This document shows positions 1 through 8,435 of a stretch of 16,942 nucleotides of DNA, one piece after another. The notes under the pieces were generated by a model, which did no database searches, had not been told where the DNA came from, and was given only the letters and a program-made list of their open reading frames with translations. A program made the translations under genes and the position numbers. Numbering within the stretch: the stretch's first letter is position 1; each line of letters begins with the position of its first letter. Source of the stretch: DASTSN01 sp035760665 (GTDB taxonomy: Bacteria > Bacteroidota > Bacteroidia > Chitinophagales > Chitinophagaceae); NCBI GenBank assembly GCA_035760665.1, contig DASTSN010000047.1, forward strand, positions 1 to 16,942, in the 5' to 3' direction.

Positions 1-1549
1 CCCGGTTGAAATTTAACATGGTAGTGATCTCCGTTTCGCTCACTTTTTGTGTAATGGATTCCTGGTATAATTCCCGCAGTGTTGCATTGTAGTGCCCTGA
101 AACTGACCGGTACAGTTGTGTAATAACAGAAACCTGGCCGGTTGTTGTTGTTTCATCTAACAGTGGTACCAGGTTTTGATAGAACCAATTGCTGTTTTTC
201 GCCGTTTGCCTGTAAAAATTATACTTTACATCATTGGATGAGTTCCGTAATTGTTCAATATCAGGACGGGCATCCTGTACACTTTTTGCGGCATACATGC
301 CATTCCTGACTGCTGCTATAAGGCGTTCGAGTTTTTCAACTAGAGTCTTTTCACCCGCATTTTTCTGAATATTGATATAATACTCATGCATTTGCCCGTA
401 CAGGTATTTTATATACCTATATTTTTCATTTGGTGTTTTGAATTGAAATTCCCGCGGGGCCATTGTGGCTGCTTGTCCAAAGCTGTTCAGGCAAAAATCA
501 ATCACACACTGAAAAAAGTTTTTCGTTTCGCGTCGAAGAGCATCCAAGGCCAGGTCAGTTTCTTCTGGAATGATCTTGTGTATAAACAAAGTATCCGCTG
601 CCTCTTGGCGAAACTGTTTTTCCAGGAAACGCCCCAGCCTGTTTAGAATTGGGAAAAACAGCAGAATGCTGAAGATATTCACCAGGCTTTGAAACAGTAC
701 GAGGCCAATCAACTTATCAGTAACCGACAGGATATCAGTAATAAAATAATTGACCGGCTGCAGAAAAAGAAAGACAACAATAGCCGTTGTGCTGTTGAAC
801 AGCAGGTTACCGGCTGCCGTCCTTTTTTTAACAGCGGATCCTTTAATGCTGGCAATGGGAAGTTTCAAAGCTGTTCCAATTTCGGAGCCCAGTACAATGG
901 CCGTGGCCTGGTAAAACGAAACCGCATTCATGAACAGGGCACTAAGTGTGAGCGCAACGGTTGCTGAGCTGGATTGAATCAGTGTTGTGATCAGCAATCC
1001 GGCAGCAAAGAATACGATAACAGGTAAATAATTATAGGATTGCAGATCAATGATTTTCATCATCACTTCCATCCCGCTTTTCATCATACCCAGCCCAATG
1101 AATAAAAAACCGATTCCGGCAAAAAACCGGCTCCAGTTTGCTAAACGGCTGTCGGCAGCTGACAAAACCATCGTGATGCCGGCAATGGCTGTTATAGGTA
1201 AAGCAATGATGTCTACATTAATACGAAAGCCAAGAAAAACAATCAACCAACTGCTCATTGTGGTTCCCAGGTTGGCGCCCAGCATCACGGCAAGGGCATT
1301 TTGCATGCTGATAACGCCGGCACCTACAAAGGCTAATATCATCAGGTTCACTACGGAGCTGCTTTGCAATAAAGCCGTAACTGCAGCGCCGCCTAACACG
1401 GCCCGGAGTTTATGTGCGGTCTGTTTTTTTAAAAATAGTTTAAAAGGTCTGCCTGCCAATCGCTGAAGCGACTGCTCAATAAACCGCATACCAATCATGA
1501 AAACTGCTACTCCTGCTAAAAGTCTCCAGATGTCAACCGATAAAACCAT
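1..1549 (-). CDS. Na+/phosphate cotransporter family protein (partial, C-terminus beyond left edge)
   Basis: The reading frame runs without a stop from the ATG at 1549 (minus strand) to base 1, giving 516 codons, so the end of the gene lies outside the window. The protein has the internal duplication of the Na/Pi cotransporter (NptA/YjbB-type) family: a first QSSS motif at residues 62-65 followed by GANLGT at 91-96, and a second QSSS at 192-195 followed by GSEIGT at 221-226. Both repeats lie among hydrophobic helices spanning about residues 1-310. After about residue 330 the chain becomes polar and helical, as in family members that carry a cytoplasmic PhoU-like tail. The likely role is Na+-coupled phosphate uptake or export across the inner membrane; direction and substrate are inferred from family. 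An ATG at 1556 is out of frame, so 1549 is preferred. The gene diverges from the transporter gene starting at 1684. Family assignment is strong, physiological role moderate. Confidence 0.9.
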   Translation of the reverse strand, partial: MVLSVDIWRLLAGVAVFMIGMRFIEQSLQRLAGRPFKLFLKKQTAHKLRAVLGGAAVTALLQSSSVVNLMILAFVGAGVISMQNALAVMLGANLGTTMSSWLIVFLGFRINVDIIALPITAIAGITMVLSAADSRLANWSRFFAGIGFLFIGLGMMKSGMEVMMKIIDLQSYNYLPVIVFFAAGLLITTLIQSSSATVALTLSALFMNAVSFYQATAIVLGSEIGTALKLPIASIKGSAVKKRTAAGNLLFNSTTAIVVFLFLQPVNYFITDILSVTDKLIGLVLFQSLVNIFSILLFFPILNRLGRFLEKQFRQEAADTLFIHKIIPEETDLALDALRRETKNFFQCVIDFCLNSFGQAATMAPREFQFKTPNEKYRYIKYLYGQMHEYYINIQKNAGEKTLVEKLERLIAAVRNGMYAAKSVQDARPDIEQLRNSSNDVKYNFYRQTAKNSNWFYQNLVPLLDETTTTGQVSVITQLYRSVSGHYNATLRELYQESITQKVSETEITTMLNFNR

Positions 1550-1683
1550 ACTGCATAAAATATAAATAAAGATGCTCGATTTGTTTTGGTCGAAGGCTGA
1601 CAGATATCAGCTCGGCTGGGCACCAGACTCATAAAATAGAACAAGCAAGAAAACGTATTTGCATATACTAAAATTGAATATTC

Positions 1684-2754
1684 ATGCATTTGCCTTCAAA
1701 CCCGGTTGACCGGTTTCAAAAATTTGTGTTATTCATTTTTCTTGCCCTGATTTTGTTATATTTTGGAAGGATGCTCTTTATCCCCATGTCGTATGGTTTG
1801 TTTATCGCCATAGTTTTATTTCCGGTATGTAAATACCTCGAAAAAAAAGGTTGGCCGAGGAGCCTGGCGATTACAGCAGGACTACTGATTGTAGTATTGC
1901 TTTTTGTTTTGCTAATCTGGTTGATGATTTTGCAAATCGATGCATTCAGCAAAGACCTGCCTGAATTGCAAACAAAACTTACACCGGCTTTTGAGCAACT
2001 ACAAAAATGGGTTGCAACTAATTTTCATATTGCTGCCACTGCTCAAAATGAATGGTGGGAAAAGAATACCGCCAACCTGAGCAGCAGTACCGGCAGCATG
2101 CTTCGAAACATTTTCACCACCCTGCTGAACAGTATTTTTATACTCTTTCTGGTACCGGTTTTTTCGGCATTATTTCTTTATAACCGTGAAGACTTTGTAC
2201 GCTTTCTGCAAGCACTTACAGGCCGTTCTCACCAGGATAGCCTTCGGGAAATTCTCAACGATAGTATTCACACGTATTTCAATTTTATCAAAGGAATGAT
2301 TATGGTTTACATCATTGTCGGCGCACTGAACAGTGCCGGGCTGCTGGCACTGGGTATCCGGCATGCGATTCTTTTTGGCTTTTTAACAGCCATTATGACC
2401 ATCATTCCTTACATCGGGATTTTTGTGAGTGCCTTACTGCCGATTACGGTTGCCTGGATTACGAAAGACTCAATTCTTTATCCGCTGGGTGTTATCGCTG
2501 TATTTGCATTTGTACAATACCTCGAGGCCAATGTGATTTTTCCCAAAGTGGTGGGTTCGCAATTAAATGTAAGTACCTGGGCCACGCTGGTGGCCATCCT
2601 GGCCGGTGGCATTCTCTGGGGCGTATCGGGTATGATCCTGTTTATTCCTTTTACAGGTATTCTTAAGATCATAAGCAGCTATCTCCCGGGCTGGCAAAGC
2701 ATCCACATTTTACTCAGTAGGCATGCTGCTGACCATCATACGGGAAATCCGTAA
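1684..2754 (+). CDS. AI-2E family transporter (PerM/YdiK-like membrane protein)
   Basis: This 356-residue integral membrane protein matches the AI-2E transporter (UPF0118, PerM) family in length and layout. Two hydrophobic segments occupy about residues 12-48, a third about 62-84, and a soluble helical stretch about 88-140 precedes the C-terminal membrane bundle. Conserved family signatures are visible: IPYIG at 241-245, FPKVVG at 286-291, and the glycine-rich segment ending in GMILFIP at 316-322. Characterised members export autoinducer-2 or act in Na+/H+ exchange; many have no proven substrate, so none is assigned here. The start is the ATG at 1684, followed by a short polar N-terminus before the first helix. 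No convincing Bacteroidota-type promoter was found in the 134-base gap upstream. The next gene on this strand begins 160 bases downstream, so co-transcription is possible but unproven. Confidence 0.9.
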   Translation: MHLPSNPVDRFQKFVLFIFLALILLYFGRMLFIPMSYGLFIAIVLFPVCKYLEKKGWPRSLAITAGLLIVVLLFVLLIWLMILQIDAFSKDLPELQTKLTPAFEQLQKWVATNFHIAATAQNEWWEKNTANLSSSTGSMLRNIFTTLLNSIFILFLVPVFSALFLYNREDFVRFLQALTGRSHQDSLREILNDSIHTYFNFIKGMIMVYIIVGALNSAGLLALGIRHAILFGFLTAIMTIIPYIGIFVSALLPITVAWITKDSILYPLGVIAVFAFVQYLEANVIFPKVVGSQLNVSTWATLVAILAGGILWGVSGMILFIPFTGILKIISSYLPGWQSIHILLSRHAADHHTGNP

Positions 2755-2914
2755 ATTCTGTGATGGGGAACTGATTTTTCTTTGCCATCAAATAATATAT
2801 GCAGAAATTAGTTAACAAAACAGATTGCATGTGATCATTACTTGAGGCTGTAAAACCTGCAGGCTTTATTTCGGATCACTCGTACATTCTATACAAAAGC
2901 CAACCTGATTATAC

Positions 2915-4099
2915 ATGAGTGCCGGCGCCCCAATAAAAAATAATCAAGGCTATACCAGTCATAACCGGGTGCAATTGGTGCATGGCGGCAAAGAATATTT
3001 TGCCTGCCTGCTAAAACTACTCATTGAAGCGAAAACGACCATCCAGCTGCAAACCTATATTTTCGACGATGATGATACCGGCAAAGCTGTGGCCAATGCC
3101 CTGAAAGCAGCTGCCTCCCGCGGGGTACGGGTTTACCTGCTGGTGGATGGCTATGCATCGCAGGTTATGTCACGGCATTTTATTCATGAGCTGAAAGCTG
3201 CCGGTGTGCATTTCCGTTTTTTTGAACCTGTTTTCAGGAGTAAACAATTCTATTTTGGGCGTCGGCTTCACCACAAAGTGGTGGTCGTGGATAATCAGTC
3301 GGCTATTGTTGGCGGTATCAATATTACCAACAGGTATAATGATATGGCAGGCCATCCCGGTTGGCTTGATTTTGCTCTTTTTGTGGAAGGAGACATTGCA
3401 AAAGAACTTTGTATTTTGTGCTGGAAGACCTGGCGGGGATTTCCCGCCAAACTAAATCAGGCACCCTGCAATGAAAATACCGGCGAACTGCATATTTTAT
3501 CCAATGAGTCAATGCTGGTGCGGATGCGCCGAAACGACTGGGTAAGAAGAAAAAATCAAATTTCCCGCACTTACGTAGAATTATTCCGAACAGCCAACGG
3601 CCAAATCAGCATTCTTTGCAGTTATTTTTTACCTGGCCGCATCATTATGCGAAACCTGTTGCGTGCAGCAAAACGAGGAGTAAAAATAAAACTCATTCTT
3701 GGTGGACTTTCAGACGTGATGATTGCCAAACATGCCGAGCGGCATATCTATGGGAAGCTATTGAAAAATGGTATTGAAATTTTCGAATACCAGGGTAATA
3801 TTTTACATGGTAAAGTAGCGGTTTGTGATGACACCTGGATGACCCTTGGCTCCTACAACGTCAATAATATTAGCGCTTATGCAAGCATTGAGCTGAACCT
3901 TGACGTATACAATGCTGTCTTTACAAAATCTGTCAGGGAAAACCTCGATGCCATCATACGTGATAGCTGTATCCGGATAACGGAAGAGAACTATTATAGG
4001 ACAAGTAATATTTTCAAACGATTTATACGCTGGAGTTGTTACCAGTTGATCCGGTTGATTTTTTACCTGTTTACATTCTACTTCCGCCAAAAAAGCTAG
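2915..4099 (+). CDS. cls: Phospholipase D-like / cardiolipin synthase family protein
   Basis: The 394-residue protein carries two complete HKD (HxKx4D) motifs that define the phospholipase D superfamily: H119-K121-D126, followed by IVGGINI, and H298-K300-D305, followed by LGSYNVNN. Two HKD motifs in one chain form a single active site in cardiolipin synthases such as ClsB, which transfer a phosphatidyl group between phospholipids at the inner membrane. Length is close to ClsB (about 410 residues), and no N-terminal transmembrane pair is present, unlike ClsA. The C-terminus (about residues 372-390) is hydrophobic and aromatic and may associate with the membrane. Cardiolipin synthesis is the likeliest function; other PLD-family transferases cannot be excluded. 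The stop codon (4097-4099) overlaps the stop of the convergent gene (4096-4098) within a shared CTAG. Confidence 0.87.
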   Translation: MSAGAPIKNNQGYTSHNRVQLVHGGKEYFACLLKLLIEAKTTIQLQTYIFDDDDTGKAVANALKAAASRGVRVYLLVDGYASQVMSRHFIHELKAAGVHFRFFEPVFRSKQFYFGRRLHHKVVVVDNQSAIVGGINITNRYNDMAGHPGWLDFALFVEGDIAKELCILCWKTWRGFPAKLNQAPCNENTGELHILSNESMLVRMRRNDWVRRKNQISRTYVELFRTANGQISILCSYFLPGRIIMRNLLRAAKRGVKIKLILGGLSDVMIAKHAERHIYGKLLKNGIEIFEYQGNILHGKVAVCDDTWMTLGSYNVNNISAYASIELNLDVYNAVFTKSVRENLDAIIRDSCIRITEENYYRTSNIFKRFIRWSCYQLIRLIFYLFTFYFRQKS

Positions 4100-5106
4100 T
4101 TTCCCCGTATGCGCCTGATGAGCGAAGCGGTTGTCGCCATAGTCCAGTGAGCAAACCGGCCCCGCTGCACAACAAGTTTATTATCTGCTTTTTTTTGCAA
4201 ATAGTAGTGAAAAACAAATTCCTCGTTGGGCTGATACCATCCTACCATCTGGCCAAACCGAAGATCGTTGAATACAATTGTATCGCTTTTTCTCTCCACA
4301 GTATAATAGCCTTTTGAAAACCTGATCAGGTGATTTGTTTCTTCATGATTAGCAACCGGTGCCAGTAACTGCTCATTTTTGGGGAAATAATGAAGAGCAA
4401 TCTGCTGCTTGCTGTCAAATACCGAATAGTATCCAATCGCATAGCTGCTGTCCGTTTCCGCCACAATATACCAAAGCCAGTTGTTCAGTGGTGTAGGTGT
4501 GGTAAAATAGCGGTTGTAAGGAACTGCCTGCCGGTTCAGCATGTCCCGGATATCAGTATCGGTTTTGATTTTATTGACGATGCAATACATAAAGTACAGT
4601 GTGCTGATCCCAAGACCTGCATGCAGCCAGAAACGACGCCTGGACTCATTTTTCCAGACAAAGGGCAATACGACAAATGCCACACCCAGCCAGAGGGAAT
4701 AAAACGGATCAGCTACAAAAATGCTGTTGAAGGAAACGCGGTAGTGACTGAATGGTTCAAACCAGCCGGTACCGTATGCATTAAAGGCATCGATGAATAT
4801 ATGCAGAAATAACTCCAGTGCGAAAAACGCAACCCACGTTCGCAGTTTCATTTGAACCGACGGAAATAACCGTTGAAAAAACAGGGCCATGACTACTGCA
4901 CAAATAAGACAAAACAGAAATGAATGCGTGAAACCGCGATGGGCCAGTAAACCTTCATCAGTGGTTGTCCAGGCAGAAGCCATAAAATCAAAATCAGGAA
5001 TGGAATTTGCCAAAGCACCTATCCAGATAGCTTTTTTTCCCAGCTGTTTGCCAAACAATGCGGCTCCGCTGCAGGCGCCCAGTGCAATATGAGTTAATGA
5101 ATCCAT
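4096..5106 (-). CDS. YdjM-type membrane-bound metal-dependent hydrolase family protein
   Basis: The 336-residue protein begins with the family's typical start, containing H6, then PDFD at 37-40, then the hallmark HRGFTHS at 56-62, and H102 with D106 just before NAYGT. These histidines and aspartates are the presumed metal ligands of the LexA-binding, inner-membrane-bound putative hydrolase family (YdjM, DUF457-like). Hydrophobic segments lie near residues 60-78, 90-108 and 135-150. The C-terminal half, about residues 185-336, is soluble. No member has a well-established substrate, so the reaction is unknown. The ATG at 5106 is only four bases after the stop of the upstream CPBP gene, so the two are very likely translated from one message. 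The 3' end overlaps the convergent PLD-family gene by four bases. Confidence 0.85.
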   Translation of the reverse strand: MDSLTHIALGACSGAALFGKQLGKKAIWIGALANSIPDFDFMASAWTTTDEGLLAHRGFTHSFLFCLICAVVMALFFQRLFPSVQMKLRTWVAFFALELFLHIFIDAFNAYGTGWFEPFSHYRVSFNSIFVADPFYSLWLGVAFVVLPFVWKNESRRRFWLHAGLGISTLYFMYCIVNKIKTDTDIRDMLNRQAVPYNRYFTTPTPLNNWLWYIVAETDSSYAIGYYSVFDSKQQIALHYFPKNEQLLAPVANHEETNHLIRFSKGYYTVERKSDTIVFNDLRFGQMVGWYQPNEEFVFHYYLQKKADNKLVVQRGRFAHWTMATTASLIRRIRGN

Positions 5107-5110
5107 GCTG

Positions 5111-5758
5111 TTATTGAATAAAATATATAGCGCTCAACCTTATCCAATCTGCCACAAAATGTGATACAATCCCCCAGAATACTGACCGGGTTGTATACGT
5201 AACAATGCCCCAGCAACAGCCGGCAATTACTGCCCCGGTAATATAATAAAAATCTCCTGCAGGCACAGGGTGTATGGACAAAGGCACGTAATACCATATG
5301 CCATACCAAATGGCTGGAACTATCACAGCATAAAAAAAATTTGCCTGGTGATGATCGTAAAATAAGCCACGCCATAGCGCTTCTTCACAAACAGCATTCA
5401 CAATCGCCGGCAATGCGGAAACTACAATAATGCCGGCAGGCACTTCCTGAACCGGCGAGGCCATCGTTTGAAAACCTGCAACAAGGACTACAGGTACAAT
5501 CAACAGGAGGATCTGCCACCAGTTAAGCCGCTTCACTTTCAACAAGAGCAGCCTGTTGGTTTTACTGGTCCACAACATTACCGGCAATATGCACCACAGC
5601 AGCCAGTAAAAAATCATTCCCCCCAGGTAGCCGTTGGCAGTCCCTGATATACGGGTAAAAAAATGAACCGCGATGTAATTGGAGATAATGAGAATGGCCG
5701 GGAATAGGAAAGTAATAAAAGAACGCCGGAGAAAATATAAGTTTTTGGCAAGATCCAT
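5111..5758 (-). CDS. CPBP family intramembrane protease homologue with an altered motif 2
   Basis: This 215-residue, very hydrophobic protein belongs to the CPBP (Rce1/Abi) family of membrane-embedded glutamic proteases. Motif 1, EExxxR, is intact at E125-E126-R130. The last motif is present as H200 with D204 (HxxxD instead of the usual HxxxN). The segment that normally carries the second conserved histidine reads AIWYGIWYYVPL (149-160), with Y156 where family members usually have WH, so one expected catalytic histidine appears to be missing. Known relatives cleave prenylated proteins (Rce1) or act in bacteriocin self-immunity and other membrane processing; a substrate cannot be named here. 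The gene ends four bases before the YdjM-type gene and lies 69 bases downstream of the stress-protein genes on the same strand. Family call is strong, catalytic activity uncertain. Confidence 0.85.
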   Translation of the reverse strand: MDLAKNLYFLRRSFITFLFPAILIISNYIAVHFFTRISGTANGYLGGMIFYWLLWCILPVMLWTSKTNRLLLLKVKRLNWWQILLLIVPVVLVAGFQTMASPVQEVPAGIIVVSALPAIVNAVCEEALWRGLFYDHHQANFFYAVIVPAIWYGIWYYVPLSIHPVPAGDFYYITGAVIAGCCWGIVTYTTRSVFWGIVSHFVADWIRLSAIYFIQ

Positions 5759-5827
5759 TTCCCGTGGTATTTAACGGTGTACAGCATCCAATGAAGATCG
5801 TAAACTGTTGTTTTGAAATACCGCTTA

Positions 5828-6664
5828 TTATTTTGTATGTGCCACAAAAAGCGGCAACTTCATTTCTTTCATCAGCGCATCTGCCATACTGGGTTTAAAC
5901 CATCTCGAAACCATGCTCCTCCTGTAAGCGCCCAATACAATGAAAGGACTACCTTTCATATCCCGAAGATACGTAACGATTTGCTCCTCTGCTTGGCCCT
6001 TCATAACGGTATAGGTAACGTTAGTGAAATGCCGCTTCATAAGTTCTTTCATCAGTTTATTGTCCGGCAGATGCGAAGTCTGCTCAGTAGTTTTTACCGA
6101 CAATACTTCTACGGGTATATCAGACAGCGGCAAAAGATAACTAAACATTTTAATCGCATACACCGATGATGGACCGCCGTCATACAACATTACTATTTTG
6201 TCCGGAGTTTTGAATTTTTTCGGGGTTAAAATGACGGGACATTCCACATTCACCAAAAGGTCGCGGATAAATTCGGTGGGCAGTTTTTCCTCGTAATGAG
6301 TTAACGTTTCTTTGCTGTCTATGACTAACAAGTCTGCATAAATACTTTCGTGCAGCAATTCCTGCAGCGCTATGCTTTTGTCAGAATGTACCGCGTAACT
6401 GAGCGATTCCCGTTGGCAGGCGGCTTCAAAACTTTGAACTGCAGCTTTTCGTGCAGTTTTATCTTTTTCTTCCAGCCGTTTTAGCTTTTCAGCTGAGAAT
6501 CCTTCTTTGTCTACCAATTCATAAATCTTGTAACTATGATAGCTAAAATCATCAAGAAAAGCACCTACCAGGTGCGCCTTGCTTTGACTCGCCAGGTAAA
6601 TGGCATAATCTCTCGCACTTTCAGAAAATTTCAGTCCATCGAATGCCGCAACAATTTTTATCAT
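5828..6664 (-). CDS. Universal stress protein, tandem UspA domains (third of three)
   Basis: The 278-residue protein has two UspA-like domains, about residues 1-152 and 157-278. Each opens with a hydrophobic strand and an acidic residue (IVAAFDG near the N-terminus, IVMLYDGG near 157-164) and ends with a CPVIL- or LPLFV-type strand. In ATP-binding UspA proteins the last loop reads G-x2-G-x9-G-S. Here it is GAYR at 245-248, then nine residues, then P258-S259, so two of the three glycines are replaced and ATP binding is doubtful. The N-terminal domain has no such loop. Tandem-domain Usps are cytoplasmic and help cells survive starvation or oxidative stress, often by binding partner proteins. 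It starts nine bases after the stop of the preceding homologous gene, so the two are very likely in one operon. It is the most diverged of the three at the nucleotide loop. Confidence 0.9.
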   Translation of the reverse strand: MIKIVAAFDGLKFSESARDYAIYLASQSKAHLVGAFLDDFSYHSYKIYELVDKEGFSAEKLKRLEEKDKTARKAAVQSFEAACQRESLSYAVHSDKSIALQELLHESIYADLLVIDSKETLTHYEEKLPTEFIRDLLVNVECPVILTPKKFKTPDKIVMLYDGGPSSVYAIKMFSYLLPLSDIPVEVLSVKTTEQTSHLPDNKLMKELMKRHFTNVTYTVMKGQAEEQIVTYLRDMKGSPFIVLGAYRRSMVSRWFKPSMADALMKEMKLPLFVAHTK

Positions 6665-6673
6665 GGTATTCTT

Positions 6674-7513
6674 TTAAATATGTGTAATAAAGATAGGTTG
6701 AGAAATCATTTTCAACATCGTGTTGGCATGGCTTTGTTTGAACAGGCTGGAAAGTACACCCCTGCCGTAGGCGCCCATTACTATCATGATGTTTTTCCGG
6801 CCAATGCAGTAATTCAATAATTCTTCTGACGAATTTCCAGGCAGTTCCTCATAATGACTATTGCCGAAATGATTTTTTACCCATTCCATCAGGCGGGTTC
6901 TGTCTTCCAATTGCACCGGCTCTTTTTCATTTATATGCAAAACCGTCAATTTTTTATCCTTAAGTGCAGGAAAAAGATAGGCAAATTGTTTAAGAGCATA
7001 AACAGAAGAACGACTGTCGGTATAGGTGACGATTATCTCATCAACTCCTTCCGTTTCGCTGGCCGACAGTATTACCGGGCATTCGGCATGCGATAAAACT
7101 TTTTTTGTAAATGACGTTGGAATATCTTCCGCCGATTGTGTAAATGTCAGTTCCGGATCCATCACCAGCAGGTCTGCATAGCGGCTTTCACTAATCACTT
7201 CTTCCGCCGGCTCTCCCCGATCATGGTGAATAAAAAAATTCACCCCGCGATTGCTGCAGGATTCTTTTAGGCGTTCAATATTTTGGGTAATGATTTTTTG
7301 TTTTGCCAGATGTGCAGGTGAATCACGCTTCACCTCCCAGTCTACATAATGCATTCCCTGTTCTTTTTTCAACACCATTTGTTCCTCGGCTACTTCATTT
7401 TCAAGCAGTACAACTGTTGCCCTGGAGTGGGTTAGCCTGGCCAGGTAACAGCCCAACTCGAGTGTATTGGCGGAAGGGTTTGTAGCATCAAGAGCTATGA
7501 GAATTTTCTCCAT
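6674..7513 (-). CDS. Universal stress protein, tandem UspA domains (second of three)
   Basis: This 279-residue protein has two UspA-like halves, the first opening with ILIALDAT and ending with CPVIL near residue 150, the second opening with IIVTYTDS. The final loop reads GAYG at 247-250, then nine residues, then Q260-S261. The first two glycines of the ATP-binding consensus are kept and the third is glutamine. The N-terminal half has MDPE where the loop would start, so it probably does not bind nucleotide. The role expected from the family is cytoplasmic stress adaptation. The gene sits between two homologues on the same strand, with gaps of 30 bases upstream and nine downstream, so it is probably expressed as the middle of a three-gene unit. 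The three are similar in domain layout but clearly diverged, so this is an old duplication. Confidence 0.9.
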   Translation of the reverse strand: MEKILIALDATNPSANTLELGCYLARLTHSRATVVLLENEVAEEQMVLKKEQGMHYVDWEVKRDSPAHLAKQKIITQNIERLKESCSNRGVNFFIHHDRGEPAEEVISESRYADLLVMDPELTFTQSAEDIPTSFTKKVLSHAECPVILSASETEGVDEIIVTYTDSRSSVYALKQFAYLFPALKDKKLTVLHINEKEPVQLEDRTRLMEWVKNHFGNSHYEELPGNSSEELLNYCIGRKNIMIVMGAYGRGVLSSLFKQSHANTMLKMISQPIFITHI

Positions 7514-7543
7514 ACTATCTGGTTAATAAAGATTGATACCCTG

Positions 7544-8371
7544 TTACGGGTGAGCAATAAAAACTGGCAATTTATGGTCACTGATTACTTTAGCAATAAA
7601 ACTATGCCTGAAGAGCCGTGAGATAAATGACCGGCCAAAAGCACCGCTAACCAGGATAGCGCCTTTTTGTTCACTTAACCAGGTACTTAAATATTTTTTT
7701 AGATCAATATCCAGTCCGCATAAAGTAAGGTCAGGGAAATGGCGTGCCACCAGCTCTTCCACCAAAACCTGGTTAGGCAACTCTTCTTTTTCGTTCGCCT
7801 GGATGTGCACCAGTATTGTTTTATTTGCGGAAAACTCGGGAAACAGATAGGCGAACTGTTTGATAGCAAAGACAGCTGATTCACTGCCATCATAAGCCAG
7901 GATATTGCTTTGTGGAAACTCAAATTTTTCCGGTACAATCACGACAGGGCATTGCACATCATGCAGCATCTCTCCCATCGATTCATTCAGCCCGGGACCT
8001 TCGAGGTTTTCATAAAATATTTCGCTGCCCACAATCAGCAAATCGGCAAAGCGGCTTTCATTTTTGAGTTCCGGCAAGGCAAAATCGTAGAAATCTTTAT
8101 GCACGCGGTATTCGATATCATTTTTTTGGCAAAGAGATTCGAAGCGGGCGATATTCTTCGCCAGCACTGCTGCATCGGCTTCTTCCACCAGCGGCAGGTA
8201 AATGGGACCGGCTGCTCCGCCACCACTAAAGCTCCACAGGTTGGCATAATCCACCTGTGGTAAAAAAGCGGCGGTGAGCAAAATGGGATTCCGCTCATTC
8301 AATTCCCGGGCGAATGCAAAAGCACCTTCGGAAAAATGTGTGCCATCAAACACCAGTAATATCTTTTTCAT
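7544..8371 (-). CDS. Universal stress protein, tandem UspA domains (first of three)
   Basis: The 275-residue protein opens with ILLVFDGTHFSEGA, a typical first strand and helix of a UspA fold, and has a second domain from about residue 157 (ILAYDGSESAVFAI). The last loop is GAFG at 243-246, then nine residues, then H256-S257, so the third glycine of the ATP-binding consensus is histidine. The N-terminal domain carries VGSE in place of the first glycines. The insert with FSGGGAAGP near residues 48-56 is not seen in the other two copies. As the first gene of the minus-strand cluster it follows a 457-base intergenic region, so any promoter for the stress-protein unit should lie there; I did not find an exact TAnnTTTG box on this strand. 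Function in stress survival is inferred from the family. Confidence 0.9.
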   Translation of the reverse strand: MKKILLVFDGTHFSEGAFAFARELNERNPILLTAAFLPQVDYANLWSFSGGGAAGPIYLPLVEEADAAVLAKNIARFESLCQKNDIEYRVHKDFYDFALPELKNESRFADLLIVGSEIFYENLEGPGLNESMGEMLHDVQCPVVIVPEKFEFPQSNILAYDGSESAVFAIKQFAYLFPEFSANKTILVHIQANEKEELPNQVLVEELVARHFPDLTLCGLDIDLKKYLSTWLSEQKGAILVSGAFGRSFISRLFRHSFIAKVISDHKLPVFIAHP

Positions 8372-8435
8372 AAAGATTTTATTTGATCTCCGAAGCTATC
8401 ATCCTCACCGGTTAGTAAAAATGACATTGTGCAGT

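Noticed and set aside
386..1466. Plus-strand open frames of 86-138 codons in the left 1.5 kb
   Set aside because: They lie opposite the continuous minus-strand Na/Pi cotransporter frame with its QSSS motifs and show no family resemblance.
2830..2880. GTGATC / GATCAC inverted repeat between the transporter and the PLD-family gene
   Set aside because: A six-base match over nearly 50 bases, with no T-run or second stem, is not enough to call a terminator or operator.
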